Origin: Argyresthia goedartella
Lineage: Eukaryota; Arthropoda; Insecta; Lepidoptera; Argyresthiidae
Assembly: GCA_949825045.1 (NCBI GenBank)
Contig: OX463813.1
Coordinates: 5,084,001-5,148,000, forward strand
Length of the DNA stretch: 64,000 nt
Reading direction: 5' to 3'
Shown here in pieces: positions 1 through 11,112 of the stretch. The position numbers and the translations under genes were made by a program. The notes under the pieces were generated by a model. The model was not told the DNA's origin. It saw nothing but the letters and a program-made list of their open reading frames with translations, and searched no databases. The number at the start of each line of letters is the position of its first letter. Within the stretch, counting starts at the first letter, position 1.

Positions 1-287
1 ACAGTCACAGTGTGCCTTAAAGTCATGCTTTAAAAGGGTCATTTTGTCTTGTAACTTTAGTGGTTATAAATTGCTCCACTTTACCTCGGCAAAGGTCAAA
101 TTTGTCGCTTGAGGCAAGGAAATATTACGGAAAGAGGTTAAAGTACAGGTTACAACAGAAAGGTCATACATACTGATTGTTAGGGAGAAGAAAGAAAAAT
201 AAATTTGCTGTTATGAAATCTGTGTCACAGTTAAGAGTCGTACAGAACGATGTCCCTAAAAAAATGATCAAAATATTGACTACACCA

Positions 288-990
288 TTTTTTTAGATCC
301 TTCAAATCCAAATTTAGTGATAGCTGTAATGTTAATCTAATAAATAATCACAGGCCTAGACTCGCTAGAGTTAGCAATTCTTAACTACAACAAGATATAT
401 CTAGAGATTTGGTAAAAATAATGTAAAAGTGATTTTGTCTAAAAAGGGATATTACAATGTTCAAGATTATTTAAATGCCGGGACCGTATGGGGTTAATCT
501 AAATTCAAAAAATTCAAAATTCAAAAAGAGTTTATTTCCATAAGAAACACATAGGTAACATTTGGAGAATGTCAAGTCTTAAACTAACACATGTATAAGG
601 TATAGGGAAATATAGAACTCAATTTGAATTCCGTCACCTCAATGTTTTAGATGCTGGAGGCAAAGAGGCGACTAGAAACCTCCAGCTTTATACGTTATTT
701 TTTACAGAATTGGAGCAAACACCTTCCCAAGCTTTCTTGTCTTCTACATAATCTGATATTTTGTATAATCACCCAGAACTCGCTGATAATAATTTTGTAA
801 TTATTTATAAATAATAATATAGTAATATTTGTACTAGTTAAACACAATAAATTTTTTAAAGTGTTTCTTCGCCCTCCTCCTCCCACAATGGTCCAAAGCC
901 GAGAAGAGTCAATCACATTGGCTATGTATATGAAAATATCTGCAGAAATAAAGGATTTTTATTTAGATTTTGACTCGACGAGCATAAGTT
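288..990 (+). mobile_element. 5'-truncated CR1-like non-LTR 3' end, interrupted
   Basis: The decayed C-terminus of a CR1/jockey-like ORF2 ends in a GYYNVQDYLN-type peptide at about 450-497, followed by 3' UTR. It closely resembles the better copy at 28,288-28,910. The UTR is split by a second retroelement end at 505-762 and resumes at about 763, running to a TTTTGACTCGACG tail near 975. The reading frame carries stops, so this is a dead fragment. Confidence 0.7.
505..762 (-). mobile_element. Inserted 3' end of CR1-like subfamily B (minus)
   Basis: About 255 bp of 3' UTR plus the last ORF2 codons on the minus strand. It is nearly identical by eye to 40,846-41,104, the 3' end of the large CR1-like copy 2. 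The tail on the left is TTTGAA-type. It sits inside the element at 288-990, with TAATC on both sides as a possible short target duplication. The closeness of the two copies points to recent activity. Confidence 0.75.
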
Positions 991-1034
991 GATTAGTAAA
1001 CACATTCAGAAACAGCAAATCTTAACTTCATCTT

Positions 1035-1150
1035 AGGGGCATTCAAACGGTGATAGCAAACATGCGAGGAAACCTTCATAACTCAAAAGCTGCGACGATA
1101 GGCTAGCCCCCTGTCACGCAAGCAATACTGAATAACTGGATAAACGTGGG
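1035..1150 (+). mobile_element. SINE fragment (tRNA-Glu-like family, 3' body)
   Basis: Shares the segment containing GGCTAGCCCCCTGTCACGC and the following AATAACTGG stretch with the more complete SINE at 54,945-55,215. The tRNA-like head is missing. It abuts a different SINE starting at about 1,159. Confidence 0.6.
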
Positions 1151-1158
1151 TAAATCTT

Positions 1159-1345
1159 TGATGCCCTCTGTGGCGCAGCGGTTGTGGCTCTGCCTACCGT
1201 GCGAGAGATACCGGGTTCGATCCCCGGCTGACGATGAAGAAGAAGAAAAACCAGGTCTTGGATGTTTATACGTATGTGTTTGATGTAAGCTACTCTGGTT
1301 CCCACGACACAGGGTATCCTAGTGTGGGGTCAGTATGTGCCTGTA
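1159..1345 (+). mobile_element. tRNA-headed SINE (family 2)
   Basis: The A-box-like TGGCGCAGCGG at about 1,171 and B-box GGTTCGATCCC at about 1,213 form a pol III promoter. The body carries CCCACGACACAGGGTATCCTAGTGTGGGG, shared here in part with copies at 33,064, 23,777, 34,970 and 61,165. The head keeps A and B boxes but does not close as a full tRNA, so it is a SINE and not a tRNA gene. Confidence 0.75.
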
Positions 1346-1357
1346 AAAAAAGGCAAC

Positions 1358-1690
1358 AAATATAATAATCACCAAAATATTTTTTTCCTACCCAAAATGG
1401 GTAAATGATCACCAAAAATTGCAGAAAATATCAGGGCAAAATACTGCGGTAACTTAGGTGAAGGGTAAAGGGGGTGAGCAAGGAGAAGCCCCTTTATCCT
1501 TCGTGTTAGGTTCAACATGTAAGAACAACAAAAAATACGTAATACATATACTTAAAAGTACATAAAACATAAAAAAAAGTTTGGCGACCATTTATCCAAA
1601 CACAATTTGGTGGTTTTCTAAATTTGGCGGTCGTTTCGAATTTATTGGTAGTAAAATAGGTGCGTTTTTGGTGATAGTTTAAACATAAAC
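1358..1690 (-). repeat. Interspersed repeat family A
   Basis: About 330 bp that recurs at 2,215, 9,310, 9,725, 27,030 and 62,755. Hallmarks are a core reading GGTAAAGGGGGTGAGC next to CCTTCGTGTTAGGTT, and iterated ATTTATCCAAACACAATTTGG and GATCACCAAA motifs near the edges. It is non-coding and looks like a non-autonomous DNA element. The autonomous partner is not visible. Confidence 0.65.
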
Positions 1691-1816
1691 CAAAAAAAAC
1701 TGTGTCTCAGCCCTTATAGGACCCTATATCATACTATTACGCCACAAGATCATCAAAGAATGACTTGAATGATGTATGACTTGAAATGTTGAGAGCGTTT
1801 CTCCAATATATTTGGA

Positions 1817-2092
1817 TTGTTTGATATATTGTGTGTTACGTTTCTGTCGGATGCTAGTTACAAAACGGACTGCGTCAAAAATGCACTAAATCCAATATGG
1901 AACCTCTGTCATGGAGACCAGTATAGTGAGGTTACAGACCCTTTTTTTCTGCCCGATATAACACCACGTGTGCCATTTCAAAGGCGACAGATAAACATTA
2001 CTAAATTCCCTTTTTCAACCGACATCAAAAAGGAGGAAGTTCTCAATTCCACTGGGCTAGCCCTTTTTCACGCAAAACGGAGTATCGAATAA
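1817..2092 (+). CDS. Unrecognised 91-codon open frame
   Basis: An open frame beginning at a TTG with no in-frame ATG. Its last third runs into a SINE fragment (from about 2,035), so the C-terminus is not native. The peptide before that (aromatic, with PIWNLCHGDQ and PFFLPDITPR) does not read like low-complexity sequence and could be a remnant exon or transposon fragment. I recognise no family. Chance remains a serious explanation. Confidence 0.15.
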   Translation: MFDILCVTFLSDASYKTDCVKNALNPIWNLCHGDQYSEVTDPFFLPDITPRVPFQRRQINITKFPFSTDIKKEEVLNSTGLALFHAKRSIE

Positions 2093-2150
2093 CGGGCTAA
2101 AAGTGGGCACAATTGTGCCTCAGCCAACCCGTATGTAAAAAGCGTGACGC
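2035..2150 (+). mobile_element. SINE fragment (tRNA-Glu-like family, 3' body)
   Basis: Carries GTGGGCACAATTGTGCCTC and the GTGACGCTTTG end shared with 54,945-55,215. The head is absent. Confidence 0.6.
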
Positions 2151-2214
2151 TTTGGAGTGTGTTTTTAAAAGGCTAGTATTTAACCGCACATCAAAAATAC
2201 TGATTTTCACAGCA

Positions 2215-2440
2215 AAAAAAATATCAGCATAAACACTTTTTATGTTTTAAGTTTTTTTTGTTCTTACATTTTCAACCCAATACGAAGGATAAAGGGGGCT
2301 TAGCTTCGCTCACCCCCTTTACCTTTCACCTAAGCTACCGCAGTATTTTGCCCCGATATTTGCTTTGAAAATCAGTATATTTTCTGTGAAATCAGTATTA
2401 TTGATGTGCAGTTTAATATTTCCCTTTTTAAAAGATTCGA
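2215..2440 (+). repeat. Interspersed repeat family A
   Basis: Opposite orientation to the copy at 1,358. Contains AAGGATAAAGGGGGCTTAGC, the CACCCCCTTTACC block and the AGCTACCGCAGTATTTTGCC block. The CCCCCTTTA and TAAAGGGGG segments could pair as a hairpin. Confidence 0.65.
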
Positions 2441-2444
2441 AAAA

Positions 2445-2590
2445 TTCAGTCTATGGGTGTGTCTATGCCCTGCTTCTCCAACAATGGTCCAAAACGTAGC
2501 GAAGAGACAAAAGATGTTGTGTACGGCATATTTGTAAATATCTACAATAACAAAATAAATTTGATTTTGACTTTGACTTCGTGGTCACCA
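2445..2590 (+). mobile_element. CR1-like 3' UTR end
   Basis: CTTCTCCAACAATGGTCC, TATTTGTAAATATCTACAAT and a short TTTGAC tail match the 3' terminus of the element at 28,288-28,910. No coding part remains. Confidence 0.6.
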
Positions 2591-2999
2591 CTGTAACTCC
2601 AAAACTACAATCCCAGCAGCTTCCCACTGCAGTTCCAATATCGGCACCGTTGTAAGCCAACCGTGAACAGTTGTACCCGAGTACTGTCCACCGTCGGGAT
2701 ACATCGGAATGTACACCGTCCGTTCGTTACTCGCACACAAATATTAGTGTAAAATATCCGATATGACAAATTAGACAAAAATCTTATGGTTTTAAAAACG
2801 GCTGAAACGGATTTAATGAAACTTAATCTAACTAACTAACAAGCACAGTCCACCGCCATTCGGGATACAACTCTCTTTAGTCGCACTTAATGTCTTGGCG
2901 GGAAATCAAAGATTATTGGAACAATTCATTTTGCGAAAATAGTCCATCGGCCGAAAGAAAAGTATCAACTGTCTTTTGAACATTGAAAGGAAATGCTTC
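2591..2999. other. Unassigned stretch
   Basis: No convincing gene or repeat end was seen. ACCGTCGGGATACA and ACCGCCATTCGGGATACAAC (about 2,690 and 2,850) look like a diverged internal duplication. Confidence 0.4.
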
Positions 3000-3424
3000 A
3001 TTTTTAGGGTTCCGTACCCTAAGGGTTCCAAACGGGACCCTATTACTAAGACTTCGCTGTCCGTCCGTCCGTCCGTCCGTCCGTCTGTCACCAGGCTGTA
3101 TCTCAAGAACCTAGCTAGCTAGAGAGTTGAAATTTTCACAGATTATGTATTTCTGTTGCCGCTATAACAACAAATACTAAAAAACAGGATAAAAGAAATA
3201 TTTAAGGGGGCTCCCATACAACAATTCTTTCAATACCACATACAAACTTATGGATGCACCTGGTTACGTACATGGAGTGTGAAAGTAACCGCACCAATAA
3301 CTTTGTAAACAATATTTTGCTGTGTAAAATCCAAACTATTCACTCCACACCATCGCTTCCATTGAACGGTGGTACGGAACCCTTCGTGCGCGATTTAGAC
3401 TCGCACTTGACCGGTTTTTTTTGA
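3000..3424 (+). mobile_element. Lepidopteran MITE with (GTCY)n microsatellite
   Basis: Begins with AGGGTTCCGTACCC, carries (GTCC)n at about 3,058-3,088, and ends with GGTACGGAACCCTTCGTGCG and an ACTCGCACTTGACCGG terminus. The two GGTTCCGTACC motifs face each other as inverted ends. A class of lepidopteran MITEs with internal GTCY microsatellites is known and this fits it. Other copies lie at 6,010, 8,019, 8,269, 21,510 and 23,305. Confidence 0.85.
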
Positions 3425-3607
3425 CATTAATTTTCCGTCAAACATTAGAATTAAACGGCCATAATTTTCTTACCAGTACTACTGCTAGTAAAAGTGGGAT
3501 TAGTTTGTCCCACTAGTGCTACCAGTGGTACAATTGGGACATGGTGTCTGGGATTGGTGACCCATTTGTACTACCATTTACATACATGGTGACTTTTTAT
3601 TTGTTTT

Positions 3608-3828
3608 GTTAACTTCGCGGAATGCTAGAGCCCATCAATATGAACAATTTCCCCAAGAAACATGTTCGCAAACGAAAAAAATATTTGGGTCTTCCATAGT
3701 AATGGAAGACCCAGCTGATGGGGTCAATGCACTGAGGAACGATTTTTTTTCGTTTGCTGCCATATGTTTCTTGGGGAAAGTTTTTAATATTGAGGGGTAC
3801 TATCATTCCCCGAAGTTAACAATACTAA
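3608..3828. mobile_element. Foldback MITE, arms about 100 bp
   Basis: The left arm (GTTAACTTCGCGGAATG onward) and the right arm (ending CATTCCCCGAAGTTAAC) are imperfect reverse complements through TTTCCCCAAGAAACAT to the centre at GGTCTTCCATAGTAATGGAAG. The open frames on both strands are by-products of the palindrome. The core resembles the MITE at 20,499-20,747. Confidence 0.8.
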
Positions 3829-3956
3829 TAAAAAGCCACGTGTATACCTCATAAATCAAACTGAATTAACTCGTATCATAGTCATGTCTTTCTTAGCTGG
3901 AGTGGCGGAGGCACAACTTCACATAATATAATAACTTACATATTTTTTGTAATCTG

Positions 3957-4222
3957 TCATGATTTTGACATGTTTCATGATTTTGACAGGTGTCACGATT
4001 TTGACATGATTCATGATTTTGACATCTGTCATGATTTTGACAGGTGTCATGATTTTGACATGATTCATGATTTTGACATAATTCATGATTTTGACATGAT
4101 TCATTATTTTGACATGCGTCATGATTTTTACATGTGTCATGATTTTGACATGATTCATGATTTTGACATATGTCATTATTTTGACATGTTTCTCTTTTTT
4201 GACAGGTGTCATGATTTTGCTC
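3957..4222. repeat. 15-bp minisatellite (about 17-18 units)
   Basis: Tandem units of the form CATGATTTTGACATG with variation mainly at the junction dinucleotides. Because 15 is a multiple of three, both strands stay open (repeated HDFD on plus, HVKIM on minus). These frames are not genes. Confidence 0.95.
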
Positions 4223-5996
4223 CAGTAGTAGATATTATTATCGATAATACAAGTAAAACATTAGGAATCACTTGGACTTCAACTTTTTATTGTCTTTAAA
4301 ACTAGTATTTCCTTAAAACCAAAAATTACGAAATGAAAATTGATATATCAAAAATCAGCAGACTTCAAATAACTCAAAAAATTTACATATTTTCACACAT
4401 ACACGAAATAAACCACCCAAACCAATATATACGTAATTACTTTTATTTGCAACTGCAAAAAATTATGATTCAAACTCTGATTTATCGTTCTTTGTTATTA
4501 TTATATTTGCTTTTAGGTGATTTTTTGATTGATTAATCAGATAATTATGATTTATTAAATGGTGTTTTCATTATGAAAACTTATGGACCCCAAATATTAA
4601 TAGGTGCTTGCTTCAAGTAAAGTTGGGTTTAATTAATTTATTTATTTATTTTTTTAAAGGAAAACCAACAGCACATTAATATTAGATAGGCACAATAATG
4701 TAACACAGAAGGCCAATTTAAGGTTTTCACATTTTAGATATAGGGTATAGATACATAAAGAGTTTGAACTGGACAGGATACAATAGAACACAATAGATAC
4801 AAAGGCTAGGCAGCAATAAAAAAAGATAAGGAAAGGAAAAAATATAAACATTTAATAAGTCAATTCTAAATAATTAACTAGCTACTTAGAATGTTAAGTT
4901 TAAGTTTTTGTAGTATGCGGCAGCGGTTGACGTCACAGCCATGTTGTAGTGCATGTTGTAGCTGTTATGATTTTTTTTCAAACATGGAAGCGTCCAAATT
5001 TTCAATCACCACGAATTGAGTCGCGAATTTTACTATAGAGGCTTATACAGATTTAGCGAATTTCGTGCAAGTGGAAATTAGCATGTATTGTCCTCCCTCC
5101 AACACCCCTCCACTATCGCACAAACCTACTCAGTTTAAGCGCTTGGGTGTATCATAAACCACCCCCGTTGCCATAAATCAGGCGATGATAAAACTAATAG
5201 TAATGTGAGGCGGAAAATACGTCACGAATTACGGACGCGGACGGAAATGACGTCATTCGTTCCGAGTGTCACGTGTTGGTTATCGTTGGGCTGTGGGCGG
5301 CTTGGCGTGGTGTGTTAGCACCTTAATTTTCCATTGAAGGTTATTTTAGAAAGGTGTAAGCGGCTCTAAGTCAGCGAAATTATACTGGATAGAAAGCTAG
5401 ATACAAGTGTTTTTTTCCAAAAGTTCTCCGGTGTTCCTTAGCAATATATGCCTCTACGTGCATTTTCGGGTTTAGATAATTAGCTTAATTACATTAACTG
5501 ATATAATATTACTGGCAATACTTACAGTGACACCTAACACCGAGTATTTCCCGGAACCCGCCACCGACCGGAAACACCACCGGAAGCTCCGCCATGACGC
5601 CTGAAGCGCCGGTGAAAAAAATGCGCGCGTCAAGGCGGGAAAAAGCAACATCCGGTTGTTATGAGGTTGAATATCACCCAAATGCTAAATGTGTTTCTGT
5701 CGAGTTAAAGGTGAACTCATGAATTGTGGCTCAATTATAGGTATGTATTTGTGGGTCGAGCGATATTCATACCTACAAACATGTATTTTATTTTATTTTC
5801 ATTTTATTTATTTGGGACAAAAAGCAGCTTCACAATACTTAAATCTTACATGACTTATAAAAAAAAGTGTATTAATGTGGAGCTCACTGCATCATCCACA
5901 GGTACATTTTATTTGGGGCTATCTGTCGACACAATGTGTGTTTGTATTTAAAAAATATTATATTTTAAGCCTATAAAACTTATGTTATTATAAAAG
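4223..5996. other. AT-rich intergenic stretch
   Basis: No gene is supported. Around 4,640-4,690 a TTTATTTATTT run followed by GGAAAACCAACAG resembles the 3' end of an insect non-LTR element on the minus strand. A GC-richer patch at 5,200-5,700 has TGACGTCATTCG (CRE-like) near 5,248 and could be regulatory, but no transcript can be read from it. Confidence 0.35.
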
Positions 5997-6009
5997 AAGA
6001 GAAAGAAAA

Positions 6010-6427
6010 AAACCGGTCAAGTGCGAGTCTAAATCGCGCACGAAGGGTTCCGTACCACCGTTCAATGGAAGCGATGGTGTGGAGTGAATAGTTTGGATTT
6101 TACACAGCAAAATATTGTTTACAAAGTTATTGGTGCGGTTACTTTCACACTCCATGTACGTAACCAGGTGCATACATAAGTTTGTATGTGGTATTGAAAG
6201 AATTGTTGTATGGGAGCCCCCTTAAATATTTCTTTTATCCTGTTTTTTAGTATTTGTTGTTATAGCGGCAACATAAATACATAATCTGTGAAAATTTGAA
6301 CTATCTAGCTAGCTAGGTTCTTGAGATACAGCCTGGTGACAGACGGACGGACGGACGGACGGACGGACAGCGGAGTCTTAGTAATAGGGTCCCGTTTGGA
6401 ACCCTTCGGGTACGGAACCCTAAAAAA
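6010..6427 (-). mobile_element. Lepidopteran MITE with (GTCY)n microsatellite
   Basis: Minus-orientation copy of the element at 3,000-3,424, with high similarity over its full length. (GGAC)n lies at about 6,344-6,367. It ends in GGGTACGGAACCCTAAAAA. Confidence 0.85.
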
Positions 6428-6429
6428 TG

Positions 6430-7025
6430 AACAGAAAATGTGTTAGGTCCAAAGTACTGCAACAAAATATTATATAATTGTAACTATATACAATAACTCA
6501 GTAACTCAAAAACAGAAACTGAAACTACAAAAACCTGTCCCGATTCTGACCAAACTTTAGGTCCTGAAGTTCAGATACTATATCCGAGACCTGTCGTTTG
6601 AATTTGTTTATAGGTGCACTAAATATGTCTACCGTCTCAAAATGTATGTTCTGTTATTTCATTCGACGGACTTGTTTGACTACTCAATATTCACTTACAC
6701 AGTGCTGTACATATCGATGGCCAGTAAATGCTCAGATTTATAAGCAATCCTCAAACTCTTTGCGTATGTAGGTAGATGAATGTTTATGACTGGAGTATTG
6801 CTCTACCAAATTAAGAAGTACCCGCCATTGTCACAGTTTGTCGGACAACAAAGACTTCCTCAATCAAATCGCACAACTGTACTGTCATGTTTACGTCACA
6901 AACAAGATGTAAACAAGACGATGAACCGTATCCTCCTATGATCTGTGGTATCCTCATTTTCTTTCGGACAACACTGCTCTGTAATGTCATGTTAGTGGCC
7001 ATATAAAATCAAATACAATCGTAGG
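6430..7025. other. Unassigned stretch
   Basis: No coding, structural RNA or repeat signature was seen apart from short A/T runs. Confidence 0.3.
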
Positions 7026-7242
7026 GTCACAAGTAGGGAATTAGATCCCGGGATCACGAAAACCCGGGATTTGAAATAAAGCAAGTTTCTCCTCACAAAA
7101 TACTGAATAAATACAGATTTTCACGTACTGTTCGCCCTTTTTGGAAGAATTCTACAATACCGGGATCTCGGGATTTCGTTTCGACAATACCGTAATCCTG
7201 GGATTGAAAAAAAGGCGCGGGATTGAATTTCCTAGTCACAAG
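7026..7242. mobile_element. hAT-like MITE with 8-bp target duplication
   Basis: The 201-bp body at 7,034-7,234 starts TAGGGAATTAGATCCCGGG and ends GCGGGATTGAATTTCCTA, an imperfect terminal inverted repeat. It is flanked on both sides by GTCACAAG (7,026-7,033 and 7,235-7,242). An 8-bp duplication with short TAGGG-type ends fits the hAT superfamily. It is non-coding. Confidence 0.8.
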
Positions 7243-7309
7243 TGAACTTATGTTGTGACTTATTGTGTTTATACGCGAATGTCGCAGGCTATGACGATAT
7301 ACTGCACAC

Positions 7310-7470
7310 GATATGACGCGTAAGTTTATAATAAAACCGTTAAATTGTGAACTGGTTTAAACTTGAATTGCAAACCAAATACCAGGGCAAACACTGCGGT
7401 AGCTTAGGTGAAGACTAGATAGTCTTCGTGTTAGGTTGATATGTAAGAACAAAAGAAATGTAAATTATAA
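7310..7470 (-). repeat. Interspersed repeat family B
   Basis: Contains AAACTTGAATTGCAAACC, ACACTGCGGTAGCTTAGGTG and GTCTTCGTGTTAGGTTGA, shared with 18,310-18,490 and 29,935-30,130. It is related to family A in the CTACCGCAGT and CCTAACACGAAG blocks but with a different outer sequence. Confidence 0.6.
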
Positions 7471-7576
7471 ACGAGTGAGATTTATATGCAGCGTTGTTAT
7501 ACCGCGGAGTGGCTAAAAGTGAGACGGTGTGAGACGGCATTCAGCATTACGGTATCCGCCGAATTACGCTGGTAGC

Positions 7577-7801
7577 TTAACCCTTTACTGCACACTAACC
7601 CTTATATGGTTTGATAGGTTTTGAACTTTATTACCAAGCAAATAATGTTGAAAATTGCGATCCGTTTCGGGTCAGGCCATGCATTAACTACTCAATAACC
7701 GAGGGTAGTTGGGACGGGTCGCGATTGTGAAGCCTGTGCCATGGTAATAAAATTTAAAACCTATAACGGAAAAGTGGCGTCGGTGGCAACTGAGGGGTTA
7801 A
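7577..7801. mobile_element. Foldback MITE
   Basis: TTAACCC plus TATAGGTTTTGAACTTTATTACCA on the left is inverted on the right as TGGTAATAAAATTTAAAACCTATA plus GGGGTTAA. The arms are imperfect and about 60 bp. Confidence 0.55.
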
Positions 7802-8018
7802 GGGGTTAATCAGACCAAACTATCGGCATTTCGATGTTTTCCATCACCGTTAGAACAGCCATATAACGTACGGTCAACTTACTGATGGCTAGACTCTTTT
7901 CTATACCGCCAATCCTCATGGTCTTATTCCAACTGCATCTACAGAAGTAGGTTTGGAGCCCTAGCCAAAAGTAAATATGATTTAAGGAAATAAATTTAAA
8001 AAATCTCAAAAAAATAAA

Positions 8019-8268
8019 AACGGTCAAGTGCGAGTCGAACTCGCGCACGAAGGGTTCCGTACCACCCTATAAAGGTAGGGATGGTGTGGAGTGAATAGTT
8101 TGGATATAACATAGCAAAATTTTGTTTACAAAGTTATTGGTGAGGCTACTTTCACACTCCATGTACGTAAGTAACTAGATGCATTTATAAGTTTGTATGT
8201 GGTATTGCAAGAATTTTTGTATGGGAGCCCCCTTAAATATTTATTTTATACTGTTTTTTAGTATTTGT
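8019..8268 (-). mobile_element. (GTCY)n MITE, partial
   Basis: CGGTCAAGTGCGAGTCG through the CCCCCTTAAATATTTATTTT block in minus orientation. The half beyond it is missing and the sequence flips orientation at about 8,268. Confidence 0.7.
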
Positions 8269-8706
8269 CGTCCGTCCGTCTGTCACCCAGGCTGTATCTC
8301 ATGAACCGTGATAGTAAGACAGTTGAAATGTTCACCGATGATGTATTTCTGTTGCCGCTATAACAATAAATACTAAAAAACAGAATAAAATAAATATTTA
8401 AGGAGAGTCCCCTTAAATATTTATTTTATTCTGTTTTTTAGTATTTATTCAGTATAATTTATTCATTTTTCAGAATAAAATAAATATTTAAGGGGGCTCC
8501 CATACAATAATTTTTCAATACCACATACAAATTTATGAATGCATCTGGTAACGTCAACGGAGCGTGAAAGTAGCCGCACCAATAACTTTGTAAACAACAT
8601 TTTGCTATGTAAAATCCAAACTATTCACTCCACACCATCCCTACCATTGTATGGTGGTACGGAACCCTTCGTGCGGGAGTCCGACTCGCACTTAGCCTTT
8701 TTTTTC
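8269..8706 (+). mobile_element. (GTCY)n MITE, rearranged
   Basis: Starts at a short (GTCC)n, runs through GGCTGTATCTCATGAACC to the terminal ACTCGCACTTAGCC. It has an inserted, partly inverted duplication of the TTAAATATTTATTTTATTCTG block at 8,395-8,490. It is head-to-head with the copy at 8,019. Confidence 0.7.
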
Positions 8707-9207
8707 ATTATTTTATACCCCTTCACACCCCGACCCCTTGAAGTTTATCGGATGACAAGTGGAATTATTATTCAATACCACGTACAAACATTTAAATGCA
8801 CCTGGAGTACATGGAGTATGAAGGTAGTCGCTAACAATAACTTTCTAAATTCATTTCATCACCTCCATTTTTTTTAATTCCAAAAAGTGAATCGATTACA
8901 AAAATCCGTATATTTATCGAACCTGCTCACAAATTTCACAAGAATCCGGTAATAAATAAAATCTGTAGGGAAGAACGGCCGGAAATCCGGACAGATAGAC
9001 ATAAGAAAGCATTTTTGCCAAACCTGAATCGGAGACGCTTCGCACGCTTTGCTCGCTCGATCAAAAATATAAACCATACACGTCCTTACATAATATGTAT
9101 AATTTGTTGTTCAAAGTGAAGTAATTTCAGATAAAACAAACACTTTGATTTGAACGGCCAAGTGTGAAACAAAATTTGCGCCGGGGTTTCTTTTAGGTTT
9201 ATTTTTT
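8707..9207. other. Unassigned stretch
   Basis: About 8,745-8,850 resembles a diverged part of the (GTCY)n MITE (CAATACCACGTACAAA, CACCTGGAGTACATGGAGT). The rest shows no recognisable structure. Confidence 0.35.
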
Positions 9208-10150
9208 AGTTCATGTGGAGAATTCATGATGAACGGCATACCCTGTGTTCAATTATTGGTATTGGCTTTGTTTTTCGTGTCATAATTTCTTCACTTATGC
9301 ATAATTTAATGGCTTAATGTTTGAACGATCACCAAAGAATTCGAAAATTTACTACTAATAAATTCGAATCGACCGCCAGAAATTGTCCAAGACCACCAAA
9401 TTGTGTTTGGATAAATGATCACCAAACTTCTTTTTATGTTTTGTGTACTTAACTTTATGTTTTAAGTATTTTTTGTTGTTCTTACATGTTCAACCTAACA
9501 CGAATGATAAAGAGGGCTTCGCTTCGTTCACCCCCTTTACCCATCAGCTAAGCTACCGCAGCATTTTGCCCTGATATTTGCTGTGCAAATCAGTATTTTT
9601 GATGTGCAGTTTAATATTTTCCTTTTGTCTATTTAATAAATTTGGAGAATTCATGATGACGGCATACCCTTTGTTCAATTATTGTTATTGCCTTTGTTTT
9701 CCGTGTAATGATTTCTGCACATATGCATAATTTTAACGGCTTATGTTCGAACGGTCACCAAAAAATTCGAAAATTTACCACTAATAAATTCGAAACGACC
9801 GCCAGAAATAGTAAATGATCACCAAATTGTGTTTGGATAAATGATCACAAAACTTCTTTTTATGTTTTGTGTACCTAAGTTTATGTTTTAAGTATTTTTT
9901 GTTGTTCTTACATGTTCAACCTAACACGAAGGACAAAGGGGGCTTCGCTTCGTTCACCCCTTTAAGGGTAAAGGTAAGCTACCGCAGCATTTTGCCCTGA
10001 TATTTGCTGTGCAAATCAGTATTATTTTTAATATTTTCCTTTTGTCTATTTAATTCATGTGGAGAATTCATGATGACGGCATATCCTGTGTTCCATTATT
10101 GTTATTGGCTTTCTTTTCCGTGTCATGATTTCTGCACATATAAATAATTT
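9208..10150 (+). repeat. Tandem array of a ~420-bp unit containing family A
   Basis: GGAGAATTCATGATGACGGC-type starts recur at about 9,218, 9,646 and 10,061. Each of the first two is followed by a full family A copy (9,310-9,640 and 9,725-10,032). This makes two full units and a partial third. It arose by tandem duplication and not by separate insertions. Confidence 0.75.
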
Positions 10151-10534
10151 TAACAAAACATTGTCATTTATTAGCAGAGCGTTGCTTTGTAAAGTTACGC
10201 CCGACTTAGGGACGATAGTGTTCCTAGCAACTAAAAGTTTGTTTTATTTTCCACTCGCAAAATTTTGATTCATAAATGGCCGTGTTCCATTTGTCCTGAT
10301 ATAATCTCCTCACCGCAGAGCGTCCGTATAGTTAAGATAAATTAATTTAAAAAATTGTCTGGTTAATGAAAGTAAATATTCGAGTTATTTGAAAGCTTTC
10401 AAATGGTAACACTATTGTGATAGTATCAAATTTAGAGTTGTGAATAACGGCTGTTTTCAAATTATGCAAAGAGCTGCTGTGCTGTTTTCTAACAGTCGCT
10501 GTTAACAACGGCTGTTCGATCATATGCGGTGTGT

Positions 10535-10645
10535 TAGAGAGGTCGCACACGGGGCATTTTAAACGCGCGGATGACGCGCGTTTTACGAACGCTCCGTGTG
10601 CATAGGTATGGATGCGCGTTTAAAATACGCCGTGTGCGAACTCTC
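10535..10645. mobile_element. Short MITE with ~35-bp inverted ends
   Basis: GAGAGGTCGCACACGGGGCATTTTAAACGCGC on the left is inverted on the right as GCGCGTTTAAAATACGCCGTGTGCGAACTCTC. Confidence 0.6.
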
Positions 10646-10861
10646 TTATATTATGTGCGTCATTGTTGTGGGTTATTTAGCAGCTGTTACTGAGCACTGT
10701 GTGTCCTATTTTAACACAGGTGAAAAGAATGAAAAGTCTGGAACTTTACTGTTGTTATCTGTATTGCGGCAGAAAAGAACAGACTGCTGGCAAAAAGCCT
10801 AATGCCAAATAATGAACAACGCCGTTGTTGAATTAGTAATTCTGACGATCGTTTTTACGTT

Positions 10862-11112
10862 ACTAATGGCCGAGTCGGCAGTGACGCTGCCTACGAAACC
10901 TAGGGTCCCGGGTTCGAGTCCCGGTGGGGGCAAATATTTGTTTGATGGGAACGGATGTTTGTACCCTAGTCATGGTTGTTTATCTATCTAAGTATAATAT
11001 TTATCTATATAAGTATGTGTATCATTGTCTAGTATCCAAGATACAGGGAATCCTAGTTTTGGGGCTAGATCAATGTGTGTAAATGGTGTCCAAGGTATTA
11101 TTATTATTATTA
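10862..11112 (+). mobile_element. tRNA-headed SINE (family 1)
   Basis: A-box TGGCCGAGTCGG at about 10,867 and B-box GGTTCGAGTCCC at about 10,910 sit in a tRNA-like head. The body carries TACCCTAGTCATGGTTGTTT and the end GTGTCCAAGGTATTATTATT, a (TTA)n tail. Other copies lie at 22,131, 38,957 and 55,388 (minus). Confidence 0.85.

Noticed and set aside
3919..4299. Long open frames on both strands over the 15-bp minisatellite
   Set aside because: The period is a multiple of three, so any strand without a stop in the unit stays open; the peptides are pure repeats.
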